This document shows positions 33,504 through 41,726 of a stretch of DNA of 64,000 bases, one piece after another. Position 1 is the first letter of the stretch. Each line of letters starts with the position of its first letter. The stretch lies in assembly GCF_013137895.1 (NCBI RefSeq), contig NZ_CP053538.1:1673501-1737500 (forward strand), given 5' to 3'. The position numbers were made by a program, and so were the translations under genes. The notes under the pieces are model-generated. The model made no database searches, was not told the DNA's origin, and was given only the letters and a program-made list of their open reading frames with translations. This stretch comes from Hymenobacter taeanensis (lineage in GTDB: Bacteria; Bacteroidota; Bacteroidia; Cytophagales; Hymenobacteraceae).

Positions 33504-34198
33504 CGCTTTGCTATTTCATACGGCTCCTCCATATTGGGCTGTAGGGTTAACGCAAACGTATCGAGATTAAGCGCGGCCAGGTGGCTAAGCTCAGGGTTGT
33601 GACGGTACACGCAACCCGTATCCAGCCCAATGGCCTGGGCATGGCCTTCCGCCCGCTGCTGCACTGTGCTAGTGGGGGTTGGCACGTGGCCATGCAGCAG
33701 CCGCTTACCGCCCAGCCGGGAGGCATCCATCACAAACTCTTTGGTATTGAGCATGGTGTGCCAGTCACGGCGCATTTCTGCGGGGGGCAATCGGAAATTG
33801 AAACCGGCGTGCACCAGCACAAAATCAGGCAGTTCAAATTGGTAGGGCAAATCATCGAGCCAGCAGAGGTAAGGCGCCGGAATATCCTCTACCCGGCTCA
33901 CGCCAAAGCTCTGCAGCGTCAGGGCCCGGTCGTCGGCTGAGGCCCAGGTGAGGTGCTCCAGGCCGCGGGCTGCATCCAGCAGCTCCTGGTCGTGGTTGCC
34001 GCGCAGGCACACCACCTGGTACCCCCGGTCAGGGAGCCGCATAAGGTAGTCGAGCACGCCACGGCTGTCGGGGCCTTTGTTCACGTAGTCGCCCAGCACA
34101 TAAAGCTCATCCTGGGGTGTGAGCTTAAGCTTCTCCTCAACTAAATGACGGAAGGAAAGCAGACAGCCATGAATATCGGTGGTGGCGTAGCGGGCCAT
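33500..34198 (-). CDS. PPP-family serine/threonine protein phosphatase / metallophosphoesterase
   Basis: The 232-residue protein has the PPP signature in order: DIHGC (about residue 8), GDYVNKGPDS (36-45), GNHD, VHAGF and GHVPTP. These bind two metal ions and are shared by bacterial PrpA/PrpB-type phosphatases and ApaH. The 'VNKGPDS' variant replaces the usual VDRGPDS. The substrate could be a phosphoprotein or a nucleotide such as Ap4A. No signal peptide. The gene ends opposite the TPR protein: the two stop codons overlap on opposite strands at 33500-33503. Confidence 0.88.
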   Translation of the reverse strand: MARYATTDIHGCLLSFRHLVEEKLKLTPQDELYVLGDYVNKGPDSRGVLDYLMRLPDRGYQVVCLRGNHDQELLDAARGLEHLTWASADDRALTLQSFGVSRVEDIPAPYLCWLDDLPYQFELPDFVLVHAGFNFRLPPAEMRRDWHTMLNTKEFVMDASRLGGKRLLHGHVPTPTSTVQQRAEGHAQAIGLDTGCVYRHNPELSHLAALNLDTFALTLQPNMEEPYEIAKR

Positions 34199-34243
34199 AA
34201 AAGTAGTGGTGATGACACAAACAAGGATTCTTATTAAATAGTA

Positions 34244-34274
34244 AAAGCACCTGCTTTTAATGGCAGGTGCTTTT
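34244..34274 (-). terminator. Terminator of the small hydrophilic gene pair
   Basis: Perfect 12-base arms AAAAGCACCTGC (34244-34255) and GCAGGTGCTTTT (34263-34274) around a 7-base loop; on the minus strand the stem ends in four T residues. It lies about 75 bases after the stop at 34348 and can also act on the plus strand. Confidence 0.8.
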
Positions 34275-34347
34275 GCTGACTAGTGTGTGCGAGCTCAATG
34301 GCGCTAGGCCACTTTGCAGTGCAAGGCATTGCTGCCAACGCGTTTGC

Positions 34348-34563
34348 TTAGCTATAGGCCGGCTTATCCAGGTCGGGCTTATCAAGGTTACGGTTGGGGT
34401 GGCGCAGGCCGGCATCCAGGGCTTCCTGCTCCAAGCGGTCCTCCGTTTGCTGATCGAGGTCGTTTACGGGCAGGTCGCCGGCGCCTTTAGGCTGCTCCGA
34501 CTGCGTGGGGCTGCCGTGGTTTTCCTTTGACTGCTGGTTGGTGTTATTGGTGTGGTCAGACAT
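34348..34563 (-). CDS. Small disordered hydrophilic protein
   Basis: About 71 residues starting at 34563 (MSDHTNNTNQQSKENHG), almost wholly polar: Asn, Gln, Asp, Lys and Pro with no hydrophobic core. The terminal part repeats NLDKPDLDKP. Such proteins resemble stress-related hydrophilins or intrinsically disordered cytosolic proteins. No family is recognised. It lies 67 bases downstream of another disordered protein on the same strand, with a shared terminator, so the pair is probably one transcript. Confidence 0.6.
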   Translation of the reverse strand: MSDHTNNTNQQSKENHGSPTQSEQPKGAGDLPVNDLDQQTEDRLEQEALDAGLRHPNRNLDKPDLDKPAYS

Positions 34564-34630
34564 AGGTTTCGGGCTTTGAAGTTTGTTTTCAAACGAAAAG
34601 TAAGGCTGGTGTGCACCAGCCCCTGGGCTA

Positions 34631-35131
34631 CTACTGATCAATGGCCGTATCCGTGGCGTTGCGGTCGGTTAGGTCGGCGTTAGTGCCCCGGCGAGCGAGT
34701 TCGTCGTTGTTGGGCTGGCGCTGCTCCATTTGGCCCATACCCACGCGGGAGTTGGGGTTACGCATCTCGTCTTTACCGGGCCGGTCATCATCGGCATCCA
34801 ACTCGTCTACGGGGCGGCGGGGCTGCAAGTCGGGGTCACGGTCTTGTGGCATGTCCTGGTTGGGCAAGTCCTCGCGGCCTTCCTCGTTGCTGCGCATGTT
34901 ATCCTTGGGCCGCTGGGCGTCATCGGTGTTTTCATTCACCGCTACGGCAGTTATGCCTGATTCGCTATCGGTACCGTAGCCTTCTTTGCCGTCGCGGTTG
35001 CCAAAACCACCGCGGGCCGATTCGTTCTTAGGTGGGTCTGCGCCTGGAATGATATGTCCGGCAGCTAATTCCTGGTCCGTGGTGTCATCATTAATGACAC
35101 GAACCGGACGCTTATTGGGGTCAATGGCCAT
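34631..35131 (-). CDS. Disordered hydrophilic protein
   Basis: The 166-residue product is very low in hydrophobic residues. After MAIDPNKRPVRVINDDTTDQELAAGHIIPGADPP it is mainly Asp, Glu, Arg, Asn, Gly and Gln, with acidic/basic alternation (DRDPDLQPRRPVDELDADDDRPGKDEMRNPNS). It should be disordered in solution. No signal peptide, domain or motif is recognised. It precedes a smaller hydrophilic protein on the same strand and may belong to a general stress response, by analogy with hydrophilins; this is only a suggestion. Confidence 0.6.
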   Translation of the reverse strand: MAIDPNKRPVRVINDDTTDQELAAGHIIPGADPPKNESARGGFGNRDGKEGYGTDSESGITAVAVNENTDDAQRPKDNMRSNEEGREDLPNQDMPQDRDPDLQPRRPVDELDADDDRPGKDEMRNPNSRVGMGQMEQRQPNNDELARRGTNADLTDRNATDTAIDQ

Positions 35132-35300
35132 AATAGTAGTCTAAAGCTGGGAGTGGGAGGTAGTACAATAGAATGTACTGTGGTTTGGGAGTTTGGGTTT
35201 AGCTGAGCTACTGGTAGCACAGTATAAAATTCTTGCCCTCTGCCCCTTAGCTTGTTCCACTATCTTCTTGGCCCAGCCGTTTCAGCCTTATCCCACACAT

Positions 35301-35375
35301 AAAAGCCCGAAAGCCGCTCCGCAAACTCATTGCCTGAAAAGACAACGGGAATTGCAGAGCGGCTTCCGGGCTTTT
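35301..35375 (-). terminator. Terminator hairpin after the KAS III gene
   Basis: Nineteen-base arms (35301-35319 and 35357-35375) pair with one mismatch, around a 37-base loop; on the minus strand the stem ends with four T residues. It lies 38 bases after the ketoacyl synthase stop codon. Confidence 0.75.
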
Positions 35376-35412
35376 TAGCAGCGGCGCAGTGGCCTGGCTA
35401 CTCGTAGGCCAG

Positions 35413-36504
35413 TTAAGCAGGCATTTTATATACTACGGCATTGATGTTCATGCCGGCACCCACGGAAGCAAACACCAGCGTATCGCCGTCGTTGATTTCG
35501 TGGTTGTCCATTTTATCGTTCAGCATCAGGTCAAGCAGCGTGGGTAGGGTAGCCACTGAGGAGTTACCCAGCCACGAAATGGTCATGGGCATCACGTCCT
35601 GCGGCACCGCCTGTATGTCGTAGAGGCTGTAGAGGCGCTTGAGAATAGCCTCATCCATCTTACCGTTGGCCTGATGAATCAGGATTTTATGCACCTCAGC
35701 GAGGGGCACCTGCGCTTTCTCGAGGCAAGCCTTGATGGCCTGGGGCACAGTTTTGAGGGCATATTCGTAGAGCTTGCGACCATCCATTTTCAGGAACTGG
35801 TCGGTGCCGGCGTACTCGGCGTTGTAGGAGGAGCCCATGCGCAACAAGTGGGCTGCCCGCTCGGTATCAGAGCGGGTAGTATGCGTGATGATGCCCACGG
35901 GCTCGGTGCTTTCCACGCCCTGCAGAATCACAGCGCCGGCCCCGTCAGCGTACAGCATGCTGTCGCGGTCATGGGGGTCAGATACTCTTGACAGCACCTC
36001 GGCCCCGATCACCAGAATTTTCTTGGCGTCGCCGGAGCGCAGAAAGTAGTCGGCCTGAATTACGGCTTGCAGCCAGCCTGGGCAGCCAAACGGCAAGTCG
36101 TAGGCCACCGTGTAGGGGTTCACAATTCCGAGCTTGTGCTTTACCCGTGCGGCCAAGCTGGGCACCATATCGGTGCGCTTGTTGTGGGCGGGCACATCAC
36201 CAAAGTTGTGCGCCACAATAATATAATCAAGCTCCTCTTGGTCAATTCCCGACGACGTAAGGGCGTCTTGAGCGGCCAGAAACGCAATATCAGAGGTTAC
36301 CTGGTCCTCGGTCACGTAGCGCCGCGCCTGAATGTCGGTTATCTGCTCAAACTTCTCCACAATCTCGGCGCTGGGCTTTTGCAGCCGGGCACCCGAAGAA
36401 TCATAGAACTCGGTGGTACTGAAGTCTTGGTTGGTAACAATGCTGGGTGGAATGTAGCTCCCTGAGCCGACAATGACGGAGTAAATCCTGGGGTTGTTGA
36501 TCAT
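35413..36504 (-). CDS. 3-oxoacyl-ACP synthase III family protein
   Basis: The 363-residue thiolase-fold protein resembles FabH. The catalytic triad is visible: Cys141 in LPFGCPGW, His277 in ILIHQANGKM and Asn314 in WLGNSSVATL. FabH condenses acetyl-CoA with malonyl-ACP to begin fatty acid synthesis, but many Bacteroidetes paralogues of this size start other chains, including aryl-polyene or branched products. It is monocistronic, not in a fab operon, so a specialised role is likely. The ligand-binding residues are not conclusive. Confidence 0.88.
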   Translation of the reverse strand: MINNPRIYSVIVGSGSYIPPSIVTNQDFSTTEFYDSSGARLQKPSAEIVEKFEQITDIQARRYVTEDQVTSDIAFLAAQDALTSSGIDQEELDYIIVAHNFGDVPAHNKRTDMVPSLAARVKHKLGIVNPYTVAYDLPFGCPGWLQAVIQADYFLRSGDAKKILVIGAEVLSRVSDPHDRDSMLYADGAGAVILQGVESTEPVGIITHTTRSDTERAAHLLRMGSSYNAEYAGTDQFLKMDGRKLYEYALKTVPQAIKACLEKAQVPLAEVHKILIHQANGKMDEAILKRLYSLYDIQAVPQDVMPMTISWLGNSSVATLPTLLDLMLNDKMDNHEINDGDTLVFASVGAGMNINAVVYKMPA

Positions 36505-36855
36505 GTACTTATTGGATGCGGCTCATATGTCGATCAAATCAAAAGTAACATAATACGGGCTTATAGGCCGAGTTAGCTCTTTTGTGATTTACGATTTCAA
36601 AGAATTATAAAATGAAATATTCTGGTAAAGCAGGAGCGTAAACAGACCCTTCCACTTAATTTATCTATCAAACAATCGTCGTTTTCACTCTTTTGGCACA
36701 TTATGTTCGCTCTAACTGCTTCCTTCTTGCCTTTGCGCGAGTAGAACTATTTGCTTTTTTACCACATCCCTAATTCTGCTTCTAGCAAAGTATATTTTTA
36801 CTCTACTCACTGGCCAGAGGCTGCTGGCGCATGTAGGGGCGTGAAGCTAATAAGT
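36505..36855. other. AT-rich promoter region of the KAS III gene
   Basis: The gap between the KAS III start and the inverted repeat at 36856 is AT-rich (about 36560-36800) and holds a -7 box at 36540-36547. I saw no small gene. It is low in GC compared with the surrounding genes. Confidence 0.5.
36540..36547 (-). promoter_or_regulatory. -7 box TACTTTTG of the KAS III gene
   Basis: On the minus strand TACTTTTG fits TAnnTTTG and lies 36 bases before the start codon. No clear -33 element is present. Confidence 0.45.
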
Positions 36856-36912
36856 CATCAGGGCATCAGGTGCGCTTTGGTATACTGCTGAAGCGCACCT
36901 GATGCCCTGATG
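36856..36912. terminator. Perfect 22-base inverted repeat
   Basis: Arms 36856-36877 and 36891-36912 are exact inverted copies, separated by 13 bases. On the plus strand a T-run follows (36914-36918). It lies between the efflux gene stop (36979) and the KAS III promoter, so it may end transcription of the former, but the T-run faces the other strand. Confidence 0.65.
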
Positions 36913-36978
36913 TTTTTGGTTGGTGCGCAATTGCTGGTTTAAATCTTTGCTAGAACGGGTGCGCGGGCTGGGCTGAGT

Positions 36979-38205
36979 TTAGTGCGCCAGCACGGCCGCG
37001 TCATCGGCTACGGCTACTGGCTGCCCAATAACGCGGCGGCCAACTGCCTGAATCAGTAGCGCCAGCAGGGCCGAAACAGCCATAATGGCTACCATGGGCA
37101 CGGCGGTGTGCGTATTGAACACACTTACTCCAAAGGAAGCCAGGGCACCCACTGCCATTTGAGTGGCTCCCATGAGGGCGGCCGCGCTACCGGCGTTTTT
37201 AGCGAAGGGTGCAATAGAAAGTGCCGCCGCATTGGGGTTGGCAAAGCCCAGGCAGCACAGAAACAGAAAGAGCATACCAATAGTGGCCCCCAGCCCAAAC
37301 CAGCCGAGCATAGTACCCAGCAGAAACACTCCCCCAATCACCGACTGGCACACCATGGCCACTAGCACAATTTGCTCGCTGCGGTAGTAGCGCAGCACCC
37401 AGCTGTTTACCTGGCTAGAACCGATAAAGCCTACTGACAGTAAGGCGAAAATCCAGCCATACTGCTGCTCACTGGTTCCGAAGATGTCCATGAATACCAG
37501 CGGGGAGCCCGAAACGTAGGCCAGTAGCCCCCCGAACGTCATGGCTCCGGTGAGGGCGTAGGTGAAAAACTGCGGATTCTTGCTCACCGTCCAGAAGTTG
37601 GTGAGAATGGGGCGCGGGTGCAGGGAGTAGCTGGGGTCGGGTGGGTAGCTTTCGGGTAGCCACAGCACTGCCGCCAGCAGCATAAGCGCGCCCATACCAA
37701 ACAACACCAGAAACACCGACTGCCACCCGTAGGCCCCTACCATGTAGCTACCCACCGTGGGGGCCAGCATTGGCGACACGCTGATTACCAGTGAGAGCAG
37801 TGCAAATACTTTGGCGCTGTCTTTCACCGGAAACAGGTCACGCACCATGGCTACGGAGGCTACAGTGGCGGCGCAGCTGCCTAAGGCCTGCACAAACCGC
37901 AGGGCAATCAGAGCATCAATGGAGTAGGCCAGAAAACAGCCTACAGAGGCCAGTACATACAGCAGCAACCCCACGTAGAGAGGCTTTTTGCGGCCAAAGC
38001 GGTCTAGCAGCGGCCCGTAGAGTAGCTGCCCCGCCGAGACACCCACAAAGAAGCTGGAAAGCGACAACGACACCTCCGCCACTGACGTGCGCAGGTCTTT
38101 GGCAATAGCCGGGAAGCCCGGCAGGTACATATCAATGGAGAAGGGCCCCAGCGCCGCCAGGGTACCTAAAATTAAGATCAGCAGGAAATACCGTTGTTTG
38201 CTCAT
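36979..38205 (-). CDS. bcr: Bcr/CflA-type MFS drug efflux transporter
   Basis: The 408-residue protein has 12 predicted transmembrane helices. It begins with LLILILGTLAALGPFSIDMYLPGFPAIAKDL, the signature of DHA1 transporters of the Bcr/CflA subfamily, and the MFS loop motif GPLLDRFGRKKPLYVG is intact. Such proteins expel bicyclomycin, sulfonamides or chloramphenicol in exchange for protons, though many are uncharacterised. It is monocistronic. The natural substrate cannot be read from sequence. Confidence 0.9.
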   Translation of the reverse strand: MSKQRYFLLILILGTLAALGPFSIDMYLPGFPAIAKDLRTSVAEVSLSLSSFFVGVSAGQLLYGPLLDRFGRKKPLYVGLLLYVLASVGCFLAYSIDALIALRFVQALGSCAATVASVAMVRDLFPVKDSAKVFALLSLVISVSPMLAPTVGSYMVGAYGWQSVFLVLFGMGALMLLAAVLWLPESYPPDPSYSLHPRPILTNFWTVSKNPQFFTYALTGAMTFGGLLAYVSGSPLVFMDIFGTSEQQYGWIFALLSVGFIGSSQVNSWVLRYYRSEQIVLVAMVCQSVIGGVFLLGTMLGWFGLGATIGMLFLFLCCLGFANPNAAALSIAPFAKNAGSAAALMGATQMAVGALASFGVSVFNTHTAVPMVAIMAVSALLALLIQAVGRRVIGQPVAVADDAAVLAH

Positions 38206-38470
38206 AGGGTGCGGCGCCGGGCGCTCGTCGGTTCAGAGGCTCACGAAGGAGCGCGAAATACAGCCGGCCTGGTTAAGGCGGGGCTGCTTTCTTAAGTAAA
38301 GAGTAGGCTCTACAAGGAAAAGGCCCACTGAAATGTTCATTCAGGCCGTGAATAACCCATAAGCTGCTTCTGGTTGCCCAGAACTGCCGATGCAGCAGGA
38401 GCCACCAGAGGCCTAGAAATGTGCAGTGAGCCGGCTGGGGCACCGTACCCCACGTAAGCCCCATTGTTTG

Positions 38471-39199
38471 TTACTTCCGCTGCTCCCCAAAACGGGCTAT
38501 GGCCGTCCGGATCTGGCGCTGCATATCGGCGGCTACGCTGGCCATTTCCTCGTAGCGGGAACAGCGGTACGCCTGCGCCGACACCGTGTCGGGGCTTTCC
38601 TCCCACTCGGCGAGGGCCGTGAGCGTGTCCAACCGAGTCAGCGACTCCGCAATGGAGATGTAGATATCGGGCCACAGGGCTGGCACGGGCAGCGTGGCCC
38701 CTTCCAGCACCACTTGCAGCTCTAGCAGGCGCATGGCCACGGCCGCCAAGGTTGCCAGCACGGCCCGCTCCTCCTCAGAAAAAGTCCGGGGTTGGCGGTC
38801 AATAATGGCCAGTGCCCCAATGGCTTCACCCGTGGCGTTGCGTAGCGGATGCCCCGCGTAGAATGCCAACCCCATCTGCAGTACGGCGTCGGTGTTTACC
38901 AACGTGCACAGGTGGGGTTGCCAAGCCTCAAACACGGTGGTTTCCTGCTGCAGAATGGCTACGGAGCACAGGCTATTGGAGCGGGGCACCTCGGTGGGGC
39001 CCTCCAGCCCGGTTTCAGCCTTAAACCATACCGTATCAGCCTCAACCAGAGATATAACGGCAATAGGTACTCCAAAGAGCTTGGCCGCTACGCGGATAAA
39101 CTCCTCAAAGAAAGGAGCCGTACCACGCACCTGGTAGGGCCGAAGCGCCGCTAAACGGTCGGCTTCATTGAGGGGCAGCAGGGCATTGGGCAACGGCAT
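38471..39199 (-). CDS. GAF-domain protein
   Basis: The start is placed at 39199 (MPLPNALLPLNEADRLAAL); the upstream open frame overlaps the divergent dehydratase leader and is not convincing. The ~242-residue product has a GAF-type sensor domain (about residues 27-165), with FGVPIAVISLVEADTVWFKAETGLEGPTEVPRSNSLCSVAI and the typical C-terminal AIGALAIIDRQPRTFSEEERAVLATLAAVA. A C-terminal ~60-residue helical region has no output domain. GAF domains bind small ligands, cyclic nucleotides or chromophores. No kinase or cyclase is fused, so it may work with a partner. Confidence 0.8.
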   Translation of the reverse strand: MPLPNALLPLNEADRLAALRPYQVRGTAPFFEEFIRVAAKLFGVPIAVISLVEADTVWFKAETGLEGPTEVPRSNSLCSVAILQQETTVFEAWQPHLCTLVNTDAVLQMGLAFYAGHPLRNATGEAIGALAIIDRQPRTFSEEERAVLATLAAVAMRLLELQVVLEGATLPVPALWPDIYISIAESLTRLDTLTALAEWEESPDTVSAQAYRCSRYEEMASVAADMQRQIRTAIARFGEQRK

Positions 39200-39451
39200 G
39201 ATAACGGGCCAAGGGCAGGTGGTCAGCACGCCAAGGCCCTCAAAGATAGCCCTAAATACGGCCGGCTGGTTGTAAACTGAGGCTTTTATCCCGAAAAACC
39301 ACACGGGTTTATGGCACCCCAAGAGCCGGCTAACCTGGCGACCAGTTACCGCCAAAAGTTGCTTTGTGCGCTGGCGAGGGGCGCGCTTTTAGGGCTAGGC
39401 CAGTATCTTGGTGCATTCTGTTCTGACACTCTCTTATCAACAGCCGTAGCT

Positions 39452-39706
39452 ATGTGGACTGAGCACGACAACGCCCTTACCCGAACCTTCCGCTTCGAAG
39501 ACTTCCGGACTGCCTTCAGCTTTATGTCGGATGTGGCGGAGGAGGCCGAGTACCAGGAGCACCACCCGTGGTGGAGCAATGAGTACAATGTGGTTACGTT
39601 CCGGCTACGCACGCACAGCGCCGGCCACCGCGTAACGGAGAAAGACCATCAATTGGCCGCTGCCATTGACCACCTGGCCACCGATTATGGCGGGGTAGCA
39701 GAGTAA
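39452..39706 (+). CDS. Pterin-4a-carbinolamine dehydratase
   Basis: An 84-residue PCD/DCoH-family protein. It has the family core EEYxxHHPWW (His37, His38, Pro39) and the second motif THSAGHRVTEKDHQLAAAID. It dehydrates 4a-hydroxytetrahydrobiopterin, recycling cofactor for aromatic amino-acid hydroxylases; in bacteria lacking those it is often linked to molybdopterin or folate metabolism. The start at 39452 (MWTEHDN) fits the usual length; an upstream open frame of 47 codons is not coding. Monocistronic. Confidence 0.88.
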   Translation: MWTEHDNALTRTFRFEDFRTAFSFMSDVAEEAEYQEHHPWWSNEYNVVTFRLRTHSAGHRVTEKDHQLAAAIDHLATDYGGVAE

Positions 39707-39723
39707 GGCCGGGCGCAGGTGGC

Positions 39724-40827
39724 CTAGGAGTGCGCTGGCGCAATAGCGGCCGTGGGCGCGTAGGCCAGGTTTTTCTTTACTCGCTCCAGCGGAGCTTCAA
39801 TAAAATACCAGGAGGCAGCGCTCAAGGCAATCAGCATGGGACTGAGCACCAACACGGTTGGCAGCGGCCCCATCATCAGCTCCCGCCACCCTGACTCAGC
39901 CGACCACAGATGGTACACGGCACGCTGATAAAACACGGGCAGCAACAGGTGGTATAGATACAGCCCGAAGCTGCGGCGGCCCATCCAGAGCAGCAGGCGG
40001 TTGTGCATGCCCACCCGGCGCGCACCTCCAGGGTTGCGCAGCAGCCACGCCAGGGTAACAAATGCGGCTACGGCGCCCACCGTGGGGAAGATAATCAGCC
40101 ACAGCTCGCCGCCATCGTGGCGCACCTGCGTAAATAGCCCCCACAGCAGCCACCACACGCCCCAGGCCAGCACGGCCATGTAGCCGCGCGTCCAGCGGGC
40201 CAGGCTCGGGCTTTTCTCGAACAGGCGTAGCAGGGTGCCGGCCGCAAACAAGTCAAGTGAGGAGGGCAGCAGCACTAAAATAAAGCCCGGCGTAACGTAG
40301 GCACTCCAGCCAATCCGGAAGGCCAGGCCCAGTGCCCCAATAGCCAGCAGCCAGTTGCGGCGTTGCCCAACCAGGCCCAGCAGCAGGGGCCATACTAGGT
40401 AAAACTGCTCATCCACGGCCAGCGTCCAGAGGTGGCCGCAGCCTTCGCCCCAGTGCTGCATGCGGTAGAACAGCAAGTTGGCGGCCGGTAGCATAAACCA
40501 CACGGGGTAGTCGCGCACGGTTTCCAGGGGGAGCAGGGCACTTACCGCCAGCAGGCAGTAGTAGGGCGGAATGATGCGTAGCACCCGGCGCTTATAAAAC
40601 GTACCCAGGCGCTGCCGCCAGGGTCCCGGCGCTCCTGGGTACACCTGCTGCTTCCAGACAATGCCCGCAATGAGGTAGCCACTGAGCACAAAGAAGAGCT
40701 GCCGGCCCATTTCGCCCATCATAACGGGTGGGCTAGCCCAGTGCTGAATGACTACCAGCCACACGGCAATAGCCCGCACCCCATTCAGCTCTGGACGGTA
40801 GGCAAGCGGAGAACCGGGTGTGGTCAT
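39724..40827 (-). CDS. Acyltransferase family 3 membrane protein
   Basis: The ~367-residue protein starts at 40827 (MTTPGSPLAYRPELNG) and has about ten transmembrane helices. The OafA/NolL-like signature is present: RPELNGVRAIAVWLVVIQHW at the N-terminus and, further on, FFVLSGYLIAGIVWKQQ and RRVLRIIPPYYCL. Such enzymes transfer acetyl or other acyl groups from the cytoplasm to cell-surface polysaccharides or other periplasmic substrates. Which one is modified cannot be judged. It is divergent from rsmI. Confidence 0.9.
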   Translation of the reverse strand: MTTPGSPLAYRPELNGVRAIAVWLVVIQHWASPPVMMGEMGRQLFFVLSGYLIAGIVWKQQVYPGAPGPWRQRLGTFYKRRVLRIIPPYYCLLAVSALLPLETVRDYPVWFMLPAANLLFYRMQHWGEGCGHLWTLAVDEQFYLVWPLLLGLVGQRRNWLLAIGALGLAFRIGWSAYVTPGFILVLLPSSLDLFAAGTLLRLFEKSPSLARWTRGYMAVLAWGVWWLLWGLFTQVRHDGGELWLIIFPTVGAVAAFVTLAWLLRNPGGARRVGMHNRLLLWMGRRSFGLYLYHLLLPVFYQRAVYHLWSAESGWRELMMGPLPTVLVLSPMLIALSAASWYFIEAPLERVKKNLAYAPTAAIAPAHS

Positions 40828-40966
40828 AGAGGCAATAGTGAAGAAAGGATGCAAATTACCTTGCCGCGCTGGCATGTACTATGCAGCGGCTCAACTTACT
40901 TGCTGCGTAGCCCGTTTGGCCAGCGGAGGCTACCACCACGCCCGGCCCGCACGGCCGGTTTCCCGT

Positions 40967-40974
40967 TACCTTTG
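40967..40974 (+). promoter_or_regulatory. -7 box TACCTTTG of the rsmI-lnt transcript
   Basis: TACCTTTG matches TAnnTTTG exactly and ends five bases before the rsmI ATG (40980), so the mRNA is predicted to be leaderless. No clear -33 element is present. Confidence 0.6.
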
Positions 40975-40979
40975 TGCCT

Positions 40980-41726
40980 ATGTCTGATACCGCCGCCCCT
41001 ACTGTTCTGTACCTCGTGCCCACCCCCATTGGCAATCTGGAAGATATCACGCTGCGCGCCATTCGGGTGCTGGGCGAGGTAGATACCGTGCTGGCCGAGG
41101 ATACCCGCACCAGTGGCCGCCTACTGCAGCACCTGGGCCTGAAAAAGCCCATGCTCAGCTACCACCTGCACAACGAGCACCAAACGGTGCAGCGTTTGCT
41201 GGAGCGCCTTAGCAAAGGCGAAACGATGGCGCTGGTATCAGACGCAGGTACGCCCGGAATTTCAGACCCCGGCTTTTTGTTGGTGCGAGAGTGTTTGGCG
41301 AAGGGCCTCAAAGTAGAGTGCCTGCCGGGGGCCACCGCCTTTGTGCCGGCCTTGCTGAAGTCGGGCTTTGGGGCTGAGCGGTTTACCTTCGAAGGCTTTC
41401 TGCCGGTGAAGAAAGGACGACAGACCCGCTTGAAAGAGCTGGCCTCTGAAACCCGCACCATGATCTTCTATGAGTCGCCGCACCGGATTGTGAAGACGCT
41501 GGAGCAGCTAGCTGAGGTACTGGGCCCGGAGCGCCAGGCCTCCGTGAGCCGGGAGCTAACCAAGCTGTTCGAGGAAACCGTGAACGGCACCCTGCCCGAG
41601 CTAGCGGCCAACTTCGCTGGGCGCGCCGCCATCAAGGGCGAGATTGTGCTGGTGGTGCAGGGCCGCGAGAAAGAAGAGCGAATTAAAGAGGACCGTTACT
41701 CCAAAGACGACCGCAGTGCTGACTAA
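40980..41726 (+). CDS. rsmI: 16S rRNA 2'-O-methyltransferase RsmI
   Basis: RsmI methylates the 2'-O of C1402 in 16S rRNA using SAM. The 248-residue product has the family N-terminus LVPTPIGNLEDITLRA and the TP-methylase blocks DTRTSGRLL, ALVSDAGTPGISDPG, LPGATAFVPAL and FYESPHRI. The ATG at 40980 is preferred over an in-frame GTG at 40974, which falls in the promoter. Its stop codon overlaps the GTG start proposed for lnt, so translation is coupled. The charged C-terminal tail (REKEERIKEDRYSKDD) is unusual for the family but harmless. Confidence 0.94.
   Translation: MSDTAAPTVLYLVPTPIGNLEDITLRAIRVLGEVDTVLAEDTRTSGRLLQHLGLKKPMLSYHLHNEHQTVQRLLERLSKGETMALVSDAGTPGISDPGFLLVRECLAKGLKVECLPGATAFVPALLKSGFGAERFTFEGFLPVKKGRQTRLKELASETRTMIFYESPHRIVKTLEQLAEVLGPERQASVSRELTKLFEETVNGTLPELAANFAGRAAIKGEIVLVVQGREKEERIKEDRYSKDDRSAD

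Noticed and set aside
38273..38464. Small minus-strand open frame between the efflux and GAF genes
   Set aside because: No start context, no recognisable domain and unnatural Trp/Cys-rich composition.
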